NCBI GenBank assembly: GCA_963966185.1
Contig: CAWZYM010000295.1
Location: 658,501-722,500, forward strand
Origin: Rhabditoides inermis
Lineage: Eukaryota > Nematoda > Chromadorea > Rhabditida > Rhabditidae
Reading direction: 5' to 3'
Length of the DNA stretch: 64,000 nt
Shown: positions 12,019 to 36,839 of the stretch, piece after piece
Layout: the number at the start of each line of letters is the position of its first letter
How positions within the stretch are numbered: position 1 is the first letter of the stretch
Made by a program: the position numbers and the translations under genes
Notes under the pieces: model-generated
What the model was told of the DNA's origin: nothing
Seen by the model: the letters and a program-made list of their open reading frames with translations, nothing else
The model's database searches: none

Positions 12019-14730
12019 CTAGATGGCGGGGGCGATGGAGGCGTTGCCGTAGCGGCTCTCCAGAAGCACTCCCGTAGGCTTCATCAGGGTGCACGCCGCA
12101 AACTTGATACTGTTCGCCATGTCAAACGAAAACGGCGTGCCTGAAGGAGAAGGGTCAGGCTCCGCCCATCCAAGCCCCGCCCAGCCGCCCACTCACCAGT
12201 CGAGCAGCGAGAGGCAAAGTGCTGGCAGTTGCGGTAGCGGATGTTGTACGTGGTGAACTCCTGAGTAAACAAGTAAACAAACGAGTAAACAACAACAACA
12301 ACATCCCACCTCGCTGTTCTTGAGCTGCTCGGCCGCCTCGAGTATCTTCTCCGGTTTGCGCGTCTCCAGATTGTACGCCACTCGGAACACGGGAGGGTTC
12401 GCTGAGGAGATAACATTAGATTCAGAACAGGAATCCCTCCTACAATCCCAACCGTGTTTCGGACGCCGTCCACTAACATTTTACCTGATAGTTCTATTAC
12501 GTACGTTTCAGAGTGAAAGCAAAATGCGCCATGATTTTAGATTGTAATATTATCTTCGAAATCTTATTCATCTAATTTTCATGCATATTGTATAGAAAGG
12601 CCCTCAATGTTTCGCTATTTAACTACTTTATCGCCCCGCCCTCTAGGCCCCGCCCCCTTCCCACTCACAGAGGTCGTCGACGAGAGAGTGGATGTACTCT
12701 CCGAACGAGTCTAGCTGCACCTGACCTCGGATCGTCGCGAAGGCGGTCAGCATGTTCGTCAACACAGACGCGCCCTTGCCTGCAAATTAAATATATAAAA
12801 ATTATTCAGGTAGATGTAGGAGCCGATATGCAAATCGAATCGAAGAGTATCCTCTCTAGCACTGATGAGTTTCGCCAACTGACCCCGGCTGTCAATAGCA
12901 TAAACTGTTCACAAGACGGCGACAATGTCTATGACTACGCTTCAGCAATTGCTGATAACGTGTCACAACAGAACGGATCAATAGGCCAGCGCCCCAGCGC
13001 CAGACGTAGAAGTAAGTAAAGGTGGTGAAGTACAATGCCTCTCGAGGCTAAGACTGACTCACGCTGGAGTGAGATGAAGTGGTAGACGTTTGCGTTGCCT
13101 GCGTAGATGCCCGCGTGAAAGAAGCTCACCCCGCCCATCGTACACTGCACGTACACTGTGTCTCCTGAAGAGACAAGGTCCGGTTTTCGAGTACTAGTAC
13201 TACATTCTTATACTAACTATCAGATAAGCAAAAACAGAATTTGGGATAGCTTCACGAAAACTTATTTCTTGATATTACATTTCTAAACAGAAATGTAGAG
13301 GGATGTGGAAACAGACACAAGTCCCGCCCCCGTTCGCCCCGCCCCCTCACCGGGTCGCAGGCTGGCGTCGGGATGTTGGATGGCGATCGAATCGAGGGGA
13401 ATCAGGGTGACCGCGTCGCGAGACACCGGGAACTGCAAGGGGAGGGAAATTAATTACGAAATATATGTTAGATGTAATACGTTTCAGTATATGCGATTGA
13501 TGCATCTGAAGAATTTTAGGCAATGAGAAGAAACTTGTCGGATTCATCAGTACTATCTAACGTTCTGCGTATGCTACTCTAGCTCTCACACAGCCGACTG
13601 TCAGCCGTTGCTATGAACTAATCAACGAATCAAAATGCTAACATTAACTAACATTATTTTGCGGATAAAAATACTATCATATCATAACTGAAGACATATA
13701 TGATGGTCCAGGCTGGTAGGTCCGCACATCCGGTCTGATCGTCTGATGAAGGGACCGAAACCGGATATGTGCCATGATAAAAAATACAACCTCTTTTGAC
13801 TTTCTTGGAAATTGGTAATCCACCGACCTGGAATCCGCGGGGCACCATTCCGGCATCGAACGGCCGTGTCTGGAGGGCGCGCGCGAACCGGAACAGCAAC
13901 TCACGAGACTCTTCCTCCATGCACGCGGACGAGACCTGGGGGAAGGGAGGGGTCAGAGTGGACAAAGATCCGAAAGGATTGACTGTAGCGAGAGATTTTA
14001 GACAGTTCCTTCACTATCCTCTTATTCACAACCATACTCAGTGGTTCGGTGATCTTATAATATTATTCAGGGAGATAGTTCGCTGGATAACGGTAGAAAA
14101 TCGGATCTACCCTCCAGTCGCATTCGATCTACCTTCTAGTCGTGAGGAGACCCAAGCGCGCGCTTTCAAACGATATTATCGATAAAAGAAGCCGGCATGC
14201 GAATCAAAGAGGCCGCGCGACACTCGAGTCTTTGCCCGCGCTGTCTGGCATCTCTCGCTCTAAACTGAGTTTCGCCAACTGACCCGGCTGGCAATAACAG
14301 AAACTATCCTCCAGGCGGCGAACTATAGGCAGAAGCCAAAACAAGCGATCTCTTCCTAACTCTCCCCTCCTCCCCACTTCCAGGGGAGTGCTGTCGTGCC
14401 TGCCACTCCACTCACCTTCATTACAGGCGAGATGCGGTCGTCGCGCTCGTTGTACGTCATCAGACACACCTGAACAGATGACGCCAATCAATCGATATGA
14501 CACAACCACTTCGTCAATCTACGCAGCTGACAGCAGTGAATCGATAGAGCAGCGGATACAAGCGAGGATACGTATCATACGACACGACAACTCACCACCT
14601 GTCCCCCGAATCTCCTGTTCTTGATGAAGAGGCAGAAGGGCTGTCCGAGAGTGGACGTGATTCCGTGCACATAATCCACGTCTCCATACAGGGCACGCAC
14701 ACGCGCAGACAGCTCCGCCGGAAGAGACAT
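12019..14730 (-). CDS. LRAT-domain (NlpC/P60-fold) protein, EGL-26-like
   Basis: The start is the ATG at 14730 (MSLPAELSARVRALYGD...) and the stop is at 12019-12021. Nine exons: 14730-14599, ~14470-14416, ~13935-13828, ~13435-13347, ~13165-13065, ~12780-12668, ~12400-12312, ~12259-12200 and ~12141-12019, giving about 290 residues. The C-terminal half has the permuted papain-like LRAT signature: a His in FFHAGIYAG and the nucleophile Cys in RNCQHFASRC (NCEHF-type box). LRAT-fold proteins are thiol acyltransferases or phospholipases; short nematode members such as EGL-26 act in epithelial morphogenesis. Substrate and function here are inferred. The N-terminal half (CLMTYNERDDRISPVM, FRFARALQTRPFDAG) has no domain I can name. 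A dispersed element at 14057-14318 sits in the second intron. The gene starts back-to-back with the PDZ gene. Confidence 0.76.
12865..12910 (+). repeat. Partial copy of the 14057/61308 dispersed element
   Basis: The segment GAGTTTCGCCAACTGACC and its flanks, within an intron of the LRAT-domain gene, match the middle to 3' part of the element at 14057-14318 in the same orientation, with a few mismatches. Confidence 0.6.
14057..14318 (+). mobile_element. Dispersed non-autonomous element (MITE-like)
   Basis: About 260 bp in an intron of the LRAT-domain gene, with a near-full-length inverted-orientation copy at 61308-61570 and a fragment at 12865. Near the ends GGAGATAGTT pairs with AACTATCCTCC, an imperfect terminal inverted repeat. 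It has no coding capacity and is GC-rich inside. Class II origin is inferred from size and ends; no target duplication was established. Confidence 0.6.
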
Positions 14731-15189
14731 ACTGGGAATATAGATGTATTGATTAGTAGTAAAACAATATTACAAAAAAGAGTGAAAAGCGTGAGGCAAG
14801 CCGACAACAATGGCGTGACCGTGTGATCGGAAGGGTGACTGCGATTCCCGCGTGAATGGGCGGGGACGGAGGTCGATCGATTGTGGGTAGATCGGAGCGG
14901 CGCGGGTAGATCGCTCGAGCAGAGTGCATTTGGGATCAAATAGGATTACATCTGGTTTGGTACTTCGAATGCGTGATTGCGTCCGGAGAATGGCATAAGT
15001 AGTGCGGGTAGCGGGTCGCGCGACCATTCCACCCCCGCTCTCCCCCGACCGGCACCCCTCGCCAGCTCCTTCTCTCTCTCTCTCAAGGTAACTACTGTTT
15101 CTCTCTCCCCCCCCTCTCTCTCCCTTCTCTCTCTCTATCTCTCTCCATCCCCCCTCTTCCAGGGCAAGTGGCAGTGGGTGGGTCTCGAC
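14731..15189. promoter_or_regulatory. Shared upstream region of the divergent LRAT and PDZ genes
   Basis: 459 bp separate the two start codons, so both promoters should lie here. On the + strand a good donor (AAG|GTAACT near 15089) and an acceptor (CTCTTCCAG at about 15163) bracket a CT-rich stretch. This suggests a 5' UTR intron, or a trans-splice acceptor, just upstream of the PDZ start. Confidence 0.45.
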
Positions 15190-16970
15190 ATGGAGAGGAG
15201 TCGCCTGCACGCCGACCGGCCACAAATGGACAGCAGCTCCAACAACACCGAGAACGACGCCCTGGTACGCCCCCTCTGGCCACGCCTACTCTGACTCCGC
15301 CCCCTCTCAGGCGTCGACGGCACTGCGCGGCAAGGCCGCCAACCCCAACATGTACGACGTGCTCACCATCGCCGTCGACATTGACGCCGACGCGGTGGTA
15401 CGGTATCTACCGTAGTCTGGGTTACTGTACAGTACCCTCTACAGTATCCTTTTTTCCAGCCGGAGGAGGGTAAGGAGGGCAAGTTCCGCTACCTCGGGAT
15501 GCGACTGCGAAAGGAGGTGATCGTGGAGATCAAGAGGGAGTCGCCAGTGCACGGAAAGGTCATCGCCGGTGACGTCATCGTCGCCATCAACGACACCATG
15601 TACGGACCCATGCAGGTGGGCGGAGCCTGGGTGGGCGGAGCCTGGGGGTTCTTTCAGAACAGTGAGAAGTCGATCTTCATCCAACCGGCAGCGATCAATG
15701 ACGGCGGCGCGGCGGACAGGAGCGCCGCGCAGCGGAGGCGCACCCGCGGATCGCCCAAGCCAGAGGTACGGTAGTCAGTACTGTAGCTAGTACTGTAGTA
15801 GAGTACTGTAGCTACAGTATCCTCAGGAACGCGACCGCGCGGGCAGTGACGGCGAGAACACAGAGGTGAACATCAAACAGTGTTATATGGATTTGTAACT
15901 TGTCAACGTTTTCGTGTCAGGACCGCGCATCGGCCGGGAAGGAGCCGGTGCCGGTGCAGAACAACTGGTGGCCGACGGTGCCCGAGGGACACAACACCAT
16001 CACCGTGCTCCGGTTCAAGCGACGCCTCCCCATGAAGAACAAGCGAATGCCGGTGGGTTACTGTAGATACTTGGGTTACTGTATCTACCGTATTGCAGAA
16101 GGCGTTCGAGGCGTGCGAGGGCTATGACTACGAGGTGGCGCTTCTGTTTCTGATCAAGGGAATGCGCCTGGGGCTGGAGATCAAGGAGGTCGACAACACC
16201 AAGGACCAGCTCGGACCACTCAAGGCACCCGCCAAGGTATGGACGGCCAGGCCACGCCCCCTCTAGCCCCGCCCCCAGGTGTACGTGTACAAGGTGGAGC
16301 CGCACTCTGTGGCGGCGATGGCGCTGGCCGTCGGCGACTCAATCGTCGACGTAGATGATCAGCCAGTCAACAACATGGCTATGGTGAGTGTTGCGTGGTG
16401 TAGGGGATGGTGTTGGTGCACTGCACAACAATCTGAACATCTCACTACAGGTCAACAAGCTGCTGGTGTCTGCTCTGATGACGAAGGGCTATGTGAGGAT
16501 GCTGATCGAGTATCCAACGATCGACGGGGCGAGAAACTACGTGCGCGCCAAGGTAAGCCAAGCTCCACCCACTCTAGCCCCGCCCCTTTTTCAGACGAAC
16601 GCGATGGCGGCGGCTGATACGCTTGCCAATCTGCCACTTCCGGAGGATGTTCTCGCGATTCTCGAGAAGGCCCGGGTTGACTTCCGCAACAACGTCGACA
16701 AGAAGCCGACACCCATATTCAAGTGGGCGTGGTCTGAAGGGGCGGGGCCTAAACTTATGTAGGGAGACGAAGGGCAAGCCGGCTGGCAACGTGTCGTACA
16801 AGAAGCAGGCGATGCTCTATCCCATCCAGCAAGACGCCAACCTGCGACTGCTCATCAAAGTTGTTTACTTTTTTGTTTACTTGTTTACATGTTGTTTACA
16901 GGTGCCTCCCCCGAAGGTTGCGGATCACGGCAACAAACCATCGTGCATGAGCGGTCTGGAAGATGGATAA
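15190..16970 (+). CDS. Two-PDZ-domain protein
   Basis: The chosen start is the ATG at 15190 (MERSRLHADRPQ). The frame stays open to the acceptor at about 15163, so a longer N-terminus from an upstream exon is possible. About eleven exons: 15190-15264, ~15311-15396, ~15461-15615, ~15656-15765, ~15827-15865, ~15921-16050, ~16099-16237, ~16280-16383, ~16451-16552, ~16595-16711/16760-16859 and 16902-16970. PDZ1 contains FRYLGMRLRKEVIVEIK and GKVIAGDVIVAINDTM. PDZ2 contains FLIKGMRLGLEIKEVD and VGDSIVDVDDQPVNNMAM. A Ser/Arg/Glu-rich linker joins them. The carboxylate loop differs from classical GLGF, so ligand preference is unclear. It is probably a cytoplasmic scaffold. Introns are very short and made of G/C boxes or TACTGTAG words. 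It converges on the LG/EGF gene. Confidence 0.84.
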
Positions 16971-17079
16971 AAGAAGAGGAGAGAGTAGAGATTAAACACT
17001 TGCTAACAACAGTTCAGTTCACAAAAATCGAGTTTCCGAGTTTCATTGATACACGCATTGCATTGAGTCGAGAGAGTTA

Positions 17080-17085
17080 AATAAA
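17080..17085 (+). terminator. Poly(A) signal AATAAA of the PDZ gene
   Basis: The AATAAA lies about 110 bp after the PDZ gene stop. A second AATAAA occurs near 17172. The - strand LG/EGF gene ends 386 bp from the PDZ stop, so the two 3' UTRs must be close or overlap. Confidence 0.6.
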
Positions 17086-17355
17086 AGAGTTCGCACTTTG
17101 CATTTTGTTTCCTTGAAATCTCGTTCACTTACAAACAAACTTTATCACTGTACATGTGTAACATTATTCGGTAAATAAATGAATACAAAATGTGTAATCA
17201 TAAATACAGTAATGCAGAACATTGGTGTATGGGTTGGTGATATCGTGGGGGAACAACTCACACTCTCTTCCACGAGAGTGCTACCAGTCAGGAACAAAAT
17301 GGGCTACTGGAATACATACTAGGTGACGTCATCAGATGACGTGGCGGCCTTCTGG

Positions 17356-30321
<12,966 letters not shown>

Positions 30322-31316
30322 GATCAGCTGTTGATGTCCGGCCGAATCAGCTGATCATGTGTGGGGCATCGGTGGATTGGCGGGACGCACTTGACTCGAA
30401 AAGGGGCGGGGCCGCGCGGCCGAAGGGGGCGGGGCTTGGCGGTTGTCATGAGAGATTAGTGCTGGCAATGAATGGAGTGGGTATGGGAAGTGAGGATGTG
30501 CTGCTTGGCTTCTTGCCTCGGGGCATTGCCTCGGGGCATTTCCTTCGGCCGCCGGAAGTGCGGGGATTAGGGTTGTCGGTTGTGTGTTTGGGTGGCGGAT
30601 AGAAGTTTGGAATGTGAAAAGCGAATACCTTCCTACATTTCATATCATGCATGTTTGAAAAAAAGAGCAATTTTTGTAATTTAAAGTTTCACAAGTGAAT
30701 ACAAAGGTTTACGAACTGCTATTGTTTACTTTGTATCAACAGATTATCACCATCGCTTGAAACGTATGGTTAGTTTGGGTATCAATTTTCAAATTCTCAG
30801 AAACTACGCATGCGTGAATTCCTATTTTCCAGCTTCTCAAAAGTCATGAAGTGAAGACTATTTTTTTCCGAGTTCTTCCAAACGTGTTCGATACAACCGA
30901 GAAATTGAGGACCATCTCATTCGCCACGTGACATGTGACCAAAGATAAATTCAAAACTGGCTCGAAACCGAGAATGTGATTTTTTTTCATAAAGCTCTTT
31001 CATTAATGATCTTTTTTCACATCAATATCCCTCTATCCAGTATGATTCATATTTATTCTCTCTTCTCTCCGTCACAACAAAAAGGGAAAATCCTATATCA
31101 AACGTGAATTGCGGCAATATACTTTGGCGGGAAGTATGTAGGTTTATTATTATGGGATATCTCCAAAAATATGTGGTAGAGGAGCTTTGTAAAGAGAATA
31201 TCACAGCAATTATTGCCTAGAAACTGTACAAAAAAGACACGGATAAATTAGATAATAACATTTGGGGATTCGGGCAAGTTGTGGGAAATGTAGGGATTAA
31301 GTCAGGGAAAATGGCC
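30322..31316. other. Intergenic spacer between two - strand genes
   Basis: It contains the upstream region of the LG/EGF gene, with G/C-box-like GGGGCGGGGC near 30407-30435, and, further right, the 3' UTR of the DOMON/b561 gene. No coding exon was recognised. Confidence 0.55.
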
Positions 31317-34096
31317 CTAGTAGGGACTGACAGCGTGTGAGTATAGGTTCTTGACGAGCATCACTGTGATAGTGATAGCCACACCCAGCGAGACAGCCAG
31401 GTGAATGAAGAACACAAACAGGCGGGAGGAGGTGCGCTGGAAAAAGAATGTAGAACCATGTTACCGTGTGTGTGTATATCGTATACGTTTCAAATTTCAA
31501 GTTAAGCAAATGAATCCGAGTAGGGTGCAATAACCAAAATTGCTCGTATTCAAGATAAAAGTTGTAAGTTGTTGTAAACCACAGTATTGTAAAAACTTAA
31601 ACACTAAACACTTTGCTCTCACCCTATTTGCATTCATGGCATGTTCGGTGGTGGGTCCATTGATGGCAGAGAGAGACATGCCGGACACGCCTGCAACCAA
31701 TTCGTGACGGGAGCACACTGGGAAAGGAAGGAGGATAGGACAGGGAAGGACAGTCTCTCTTTGTCTGTCTCTCTTTCTCTCTCTCTCTCTCTCTTCTGAT
31801 TACGCCTTCGAAACACACGGTTTCATCGGGTTTCGAAGGTAGTTGCAAAGAGACAGGCCGTTACTTGTACATTTCTCTTCCTATCTCCCCCCCTCTCTCC
31901 CTATCTCTCACCTATTTTCTCCACTCTCACGTCGTGGTTCGATGAGATCATCTCCAGAACGACGTTGCAGAGAATGAAGAAGATAATGTATCTGAAAGGT
32001 TGTTTACATGTTTGTTTACCTGTTCACTTGACTCACCCTCCCATGATATAGTTGGGCACGTGTCCCCACACATAGTTCAGCCCAGTCTTGCCGAGTGGAA
32101 GCGACAGAATGAACGTTCCACCTCAATATGGTTTTTTTATATATAAAACAATTCTGTTTAACTGGTTCACATTTGTTTGTAATTCGACTCTCTTCTCGTT
32201 TTGTCGAAGAGCGCATTCTTTTCGAAAAGAATGGGAGTGAATGGGTGAATGCGAGAGTGAAATGAGAGCTGCTGTCCAAGTAAAGACAAAGTCTCATGTG
32301 ATATTGATGAGTTACCAAAGAATACTCAACCAAGCGTAGTTCTAAAATTTCAAGCATTTGGGTATAAAGTATAATATATATGACAAGTTGTATCAAACAT
32401 ATGTATAACTTGTGACTGACTTGCGAATGCGAACGCCGTCATTCCGACCAGCCAGTGGGCCCAGTTAAAGATCGGCCTGCAAATTGTGTTTAATTAATTT
32501 TATTTATATATAATTTTTTGCTTTGAATTGAATCACGTATGGATCACACCCATGATTAAATAATTGCATTATTGTTTTAGAGACATTATTGTATAGTAGC
32601 TAACTCGGACGATAGATAGTCGCAACCATGCTTCAATGATATCCTTTCAGTGAAACGTATGTAGTGATAGCGAACTTTGTTATAATACGATGTTTGAGGT
32701 TCTCTGAACAACTAGCATCATTAACAGAAATGTCCACACAGACACTTTATTCACAGTGTGTAACGTAATATATCGTTCACAAATGTATCAAGTGAATACT
32801 TGTCCAGACACAAGCACGTGTTACCAGTAATACTTTGTACCTGAACCTGTTTAGTTACTGATCATGAAATTATAGTTTGATGTTTGATGCACCCAAATAT
32901 GTATTCATAGCAACACCATTCTACCGATTGATAGTCGCGATCTCAATGAAACGTAGTGAAATCGAACTATTGTTATCATACGACATACGATGTTTTTTTC
33001 CGAACAACTAGCGTTATTAACATGAATGTCCACACAGCTTTTGTATTCACAGTGTGAAACGTACCATATTTATAACAAATACAAACAGATATTTTAAGTG
33101 AAACGTAATACATTGTTCAGATACGAATAAGTATAAAAAGTAAAGAGGTATCCCCCGTTTCAAGAGATTCACACTGCGGAGGGGGTCAAAGGAGGACTAT
33201 GTATGATAACTAGTATTACCTGAGGTGTTCAGTACTTGCTTACCTGAACCTGCTGTCGGGACTGGGTCGAACGGCTGCTAGGAATGGCTGGCAGACTGCC
33301 AGCGCAGTCGCCCACACTCCCGTGATAGCGTGCATCTTCTTCGCGAAGTCCTAAAAGGAGTGTTTCCGAACTGCGTATGAGATGGTTGCGGTTTTATATT
33401 AACTTCATTTTTTGTAACAGTGTATAACTTCTGCAAGTGAAAACGGATAAAGTCTCATATTGTCGTTAGAATTCATCCACCATTCATATGTATTTCTTGA
33501 AACGTAACAGTATATCTTGGTTTGAAACTACTAGATTCACATGACATGATTCACGTGCATCTTCTTCGTAAAACTTTGCGAGTCACTCCCGATTGTCGTC
33601 ATTATTCAATCACACTCTTACAAACATTTACTGCAACGTACATGCAATATTGTGGATCAAAGACGAAAAAAGGTGACTATTATGAAGGTAATGAACATAT
33701 AGAATATAGTATAAAGGACCACCCACGTCGCTGGTGCACTGGTAGGAGCACTCGTACCACACCCAGTTGGCCTGGTAGAAGATGAAGACGACTGCCAAGA
33801 TCTGCAGAACCAGGGACACCAGGAACATGTCACGGTGGAACTGAAAGAAAAGTTTGAACTCGTGTTTGAAGTTTTAACTTTGGTAGTATTATTTCTGTAC
33901 ATTTTCTGTTCTTCAAACCACTCGAGTGAAACGTATCGAAAGTAGAATACCTGGAACCAGACAGCAGTGCCGAGCAGCTTGCGACGAGGAAAGAGCGGCT
34001 TGAAGTATCTGGAAAGATGGTTTCTCTCCATTCTTTCTCTCCCTCCCTCCCTCTCTCTTCCCCCCTCTCTTTTTCTCTCTCCCTCTCTCCGCTCTA

Positions 34097-34140
<44 letters not shown>

Positions 34141-34727
34141 CCCACCTCGCAATAATGATCGCATTCGATCCCAGCACCCACCACGCCAAAAGCATCGCCA
34201 CTCCTGTAATTTACTTATTTAGGTTTCAAATGTTTTCAATACGTTTCAATTTTGTTATATAGTTCATGTTCGTATACTATCATAATGGCAGACTCGCAGT
34301 TTATGCCTAACAAAACAACAACAACAACAACAACCGACCGTGGAGGAGGGCGACCCTGTACCGCCAGTACCTCTCCATGATAGTCTGTCGCATGTCAGAG
34401 ACTGCCACATGACAGGAGGCGGGGTCCAGGGAGGGACACGACAGAGAGATCTGGGGGATGGAAATGATTCTTGCATAGAAAAAAATGTATATGTTTAAGT
34501 ATTTGAATACCAGTTACTAGTTCACGTGAGATGGCTTTAGTGATAGGCACCTTCTTGTGAAAAAGTGTGCATCGAAAGAGAAACAGTTTAGAGCATACCT
34601 TCTCTTCAGTCATCCACGGAAAGAGCGCGCCGTCGCCAGTAGAGTGGATGTCCTTCTCCATAGCTAGATGGGTTGTTGTTGTTTGTTGTTGTTGTTGTTT
34701 ATTATTTTTATTATTATTATTATTATT

Positions 34728-34771
<44 letters not shown>

Positions 34772-35029
34772 CTTGTTTATACCCCACTCACATCTCGGAT
34801 CGGCGTTTCCCCTCGCGAACAGCATGTGATACGGCTGATTCTCGATGTCGTGGATCTAAAATGTGTCATTTTAATCAGTTAAGTATCACTTGTACTCACC
34901 TTGAACTGATCATAGGGATCGACCGAGCTGGTTCGATTGAAGAGAAGTGTGGTCTTGCAGGTGAGAAGACCATCGACGAGAGAGGAGGAGGAGGAGGAGA
35001 GGAGGACAGAGGAGGCCTGGAGGGGTGTT

Positions 35030-35065
<36 letters not shown>

Positions 35066-35076
35066 GAAAAGAGAAC

Positions 35077-35120
<44 letters not shown>

Positions 35121-35804
35121 CCACCTGCCACAGCACCGCATTGCTCGTCTCGTCGTTGAACGACACCCTCACCGTCCCCCTGTCCCCCTCCGTCCCCGTC
35201 GACGGATGCACGCACTCGATCACAGTGTCGTCGCCCTGAAATTTGAATTATTAACATATTTATCATATAACTTATAGTTATCTGTTCATTTTCTACTATA
35301 CGAATCTTGTTAGTATTCTCCACATGTCGGAAAGCAATCTGCACATACTTTTATGTGAATAGAATTCATTTGTGTATGGTATGAATCGAACGGACATCAT
35401 GCTTCCATTGTATGTACATGTCGGAATCAGGCTGTTTGATAATAATAATGAATCGAACGAGACATTGACACTGTGTTTCGCTGTTTGTATTTACTCGCTC
35501 AGTGAAACGTTTGTGAGCCGAGAATGTTTTGATTAGACGTGTTTATTCGATGTAACAGCGATGTTAGCTTGAATGTTTTTGAAAATAGAAAATCCCAAAG
35601 TTCGAACTATTATCAAGCAATATTTCACGTCAAATCAAAAACGTAATCGTATATAAACGTATCGCATGAGAAACGTATCAAATGTGAAACGTATCATGTG
35701 TGAAACGTACCATCCTCTGATCCTCGCTGAATCCGACGGCTGCCCAGTAGGCGCCACGGGTCGGAGAGAGGTCGTTGGTGTGCGTGAGCCACTGAGAGAG
35801 AGGG

Positions 35805-35846
<42 letters not shown>

Positions 35847-36316
35847 TCTCTCTCCACCCCCCTCTCTCTCTGTCTGTCTCTCTCCCCCCTCTCTCCCTCC
35901 CTCTCTACCTCTATCTCCACTCCCTCCTCCACAGTCTGCCACATCACTCCTGAGACGCACTTGGTTCGAGAGTTCTCGGCGCACTGAAAAAACACAAATT
36001 TACATGTATTGACAATCAAATAATTCAACATCTTCTCGACTACTGACAACGTTTCAAATACATTCACAAACAAAGGTATTCTGGAAACGTATCGGATAAA
36101 CGTACCTCTGGCGGGTGGAACCAGCAGGAGTGGGTGGTGTTGCATCGTTCGAAGTCACCGAATGACGAGACGGCCTGAAATAGCAAAAATTTGAAATGAT
36201 TTAAAAGTAAACCTTTATACAACTCTTCAATCGGGTTTGGTGAAGCGAAGTAATTCAACAATGTCAAATAACAAACATACTTGTGTAAGCAGGAGTAACG
36301 CTACCACGGAGCGCAT
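31317..36316 (-). CDS. DOMON / cytochrome b561 protein, ferric-chelate reductase 1-like
   Basis: The start is at 36316: MRSVVALLLLTQ begins a signal peptide. About eighteen exons run to the stop at 31317-31319, giving roughly 480-490 residues. The luminal DOMON domain contains YWAAVGFSEDQRMGDDT and ends near SSVDPYDQFK. Then come YHMLFARGNADPR and a b561-type core with four candidate haem-ligand His: LLHG (~34340), FHRDMF (~33836), KKMHAITG (~33330) and NWAHWLVG (~32465). Transmembrane helices include VAMLLAWWVLGSNAIII, MFLVSLVLQILAVVFIF, YIIFFILCNVVLEMI and the C-terminal FVFFIHLAVSLGVAITI. Family members (FRRS1/SDR2) move electrons across membranes, probably from ascorbate to ferric iron; this activity is inferred. 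A reeler-like N-terminal domain seen in vertebrate FRRS1 is not evident. Confidence 0.9.
32600..33130 (-). repeat. Diverged tandem duplication in a DOMON/b561 intron
   Basis: Two copies about 320 bp apart share the order GATAGTCGC, TGAAACGTA, ACGATGTTT, GAACAACTAGC, TTAACA, AATGTCCACACAG and TATTCACAGTGTG. The copies begin near 32610 and 32930. Each carries TGAAACGTA-type words. Confidence 0.75.
34671..34769. repeat. Compound TTG/TTA trinucleotide repeat
   Basis: GTT units, then TTA units (34700-34730), then about 13 further GTT units, ending in TGTTTACTTGTTTA. It is intronic in the DOMON/b561 gene. Confidence 0.9.
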
Positions 36317-36792
36317 TCTGTGACAAAGCGCGGCTGGCAGCGATTCGAAAACACCCGTCTGGAATAAATTATTAGAATATAATAAAAGTGAGCACGTGAA
36401 TACAGCAGTTTCGAAGACACGAGATATATGAGATAGAATAGATATATGAGAGAATAGATTAAAAGTGACGGAAATTACCAACGATTTGACTGCCGTTATT
36501 TTAAATAGACTTCCGAACAAACACAGACAGTGAGTAAGTGGTCACGTGGAATAATATGTTTTGCAATAGTCTATTTAAGAAAGCAGTAAAGGTTCATACG
36601 TACAAACAATGATAATGTGAAAGTGCACAGTGTTTATCAATGAACACAGGAAACACGAACATAATTACATAATATCGGTTTTAGAGAATCGTCGTTTCAG
36701 AAAAACCTTGAGAATCGAACACACGACTGATTATTGTAGTGGTATGGGATAAGAACACGATAACATCTCTCTCATCTTTTCACTGGAGGAGA

Positions 36793-36839
<47 letters not shown>

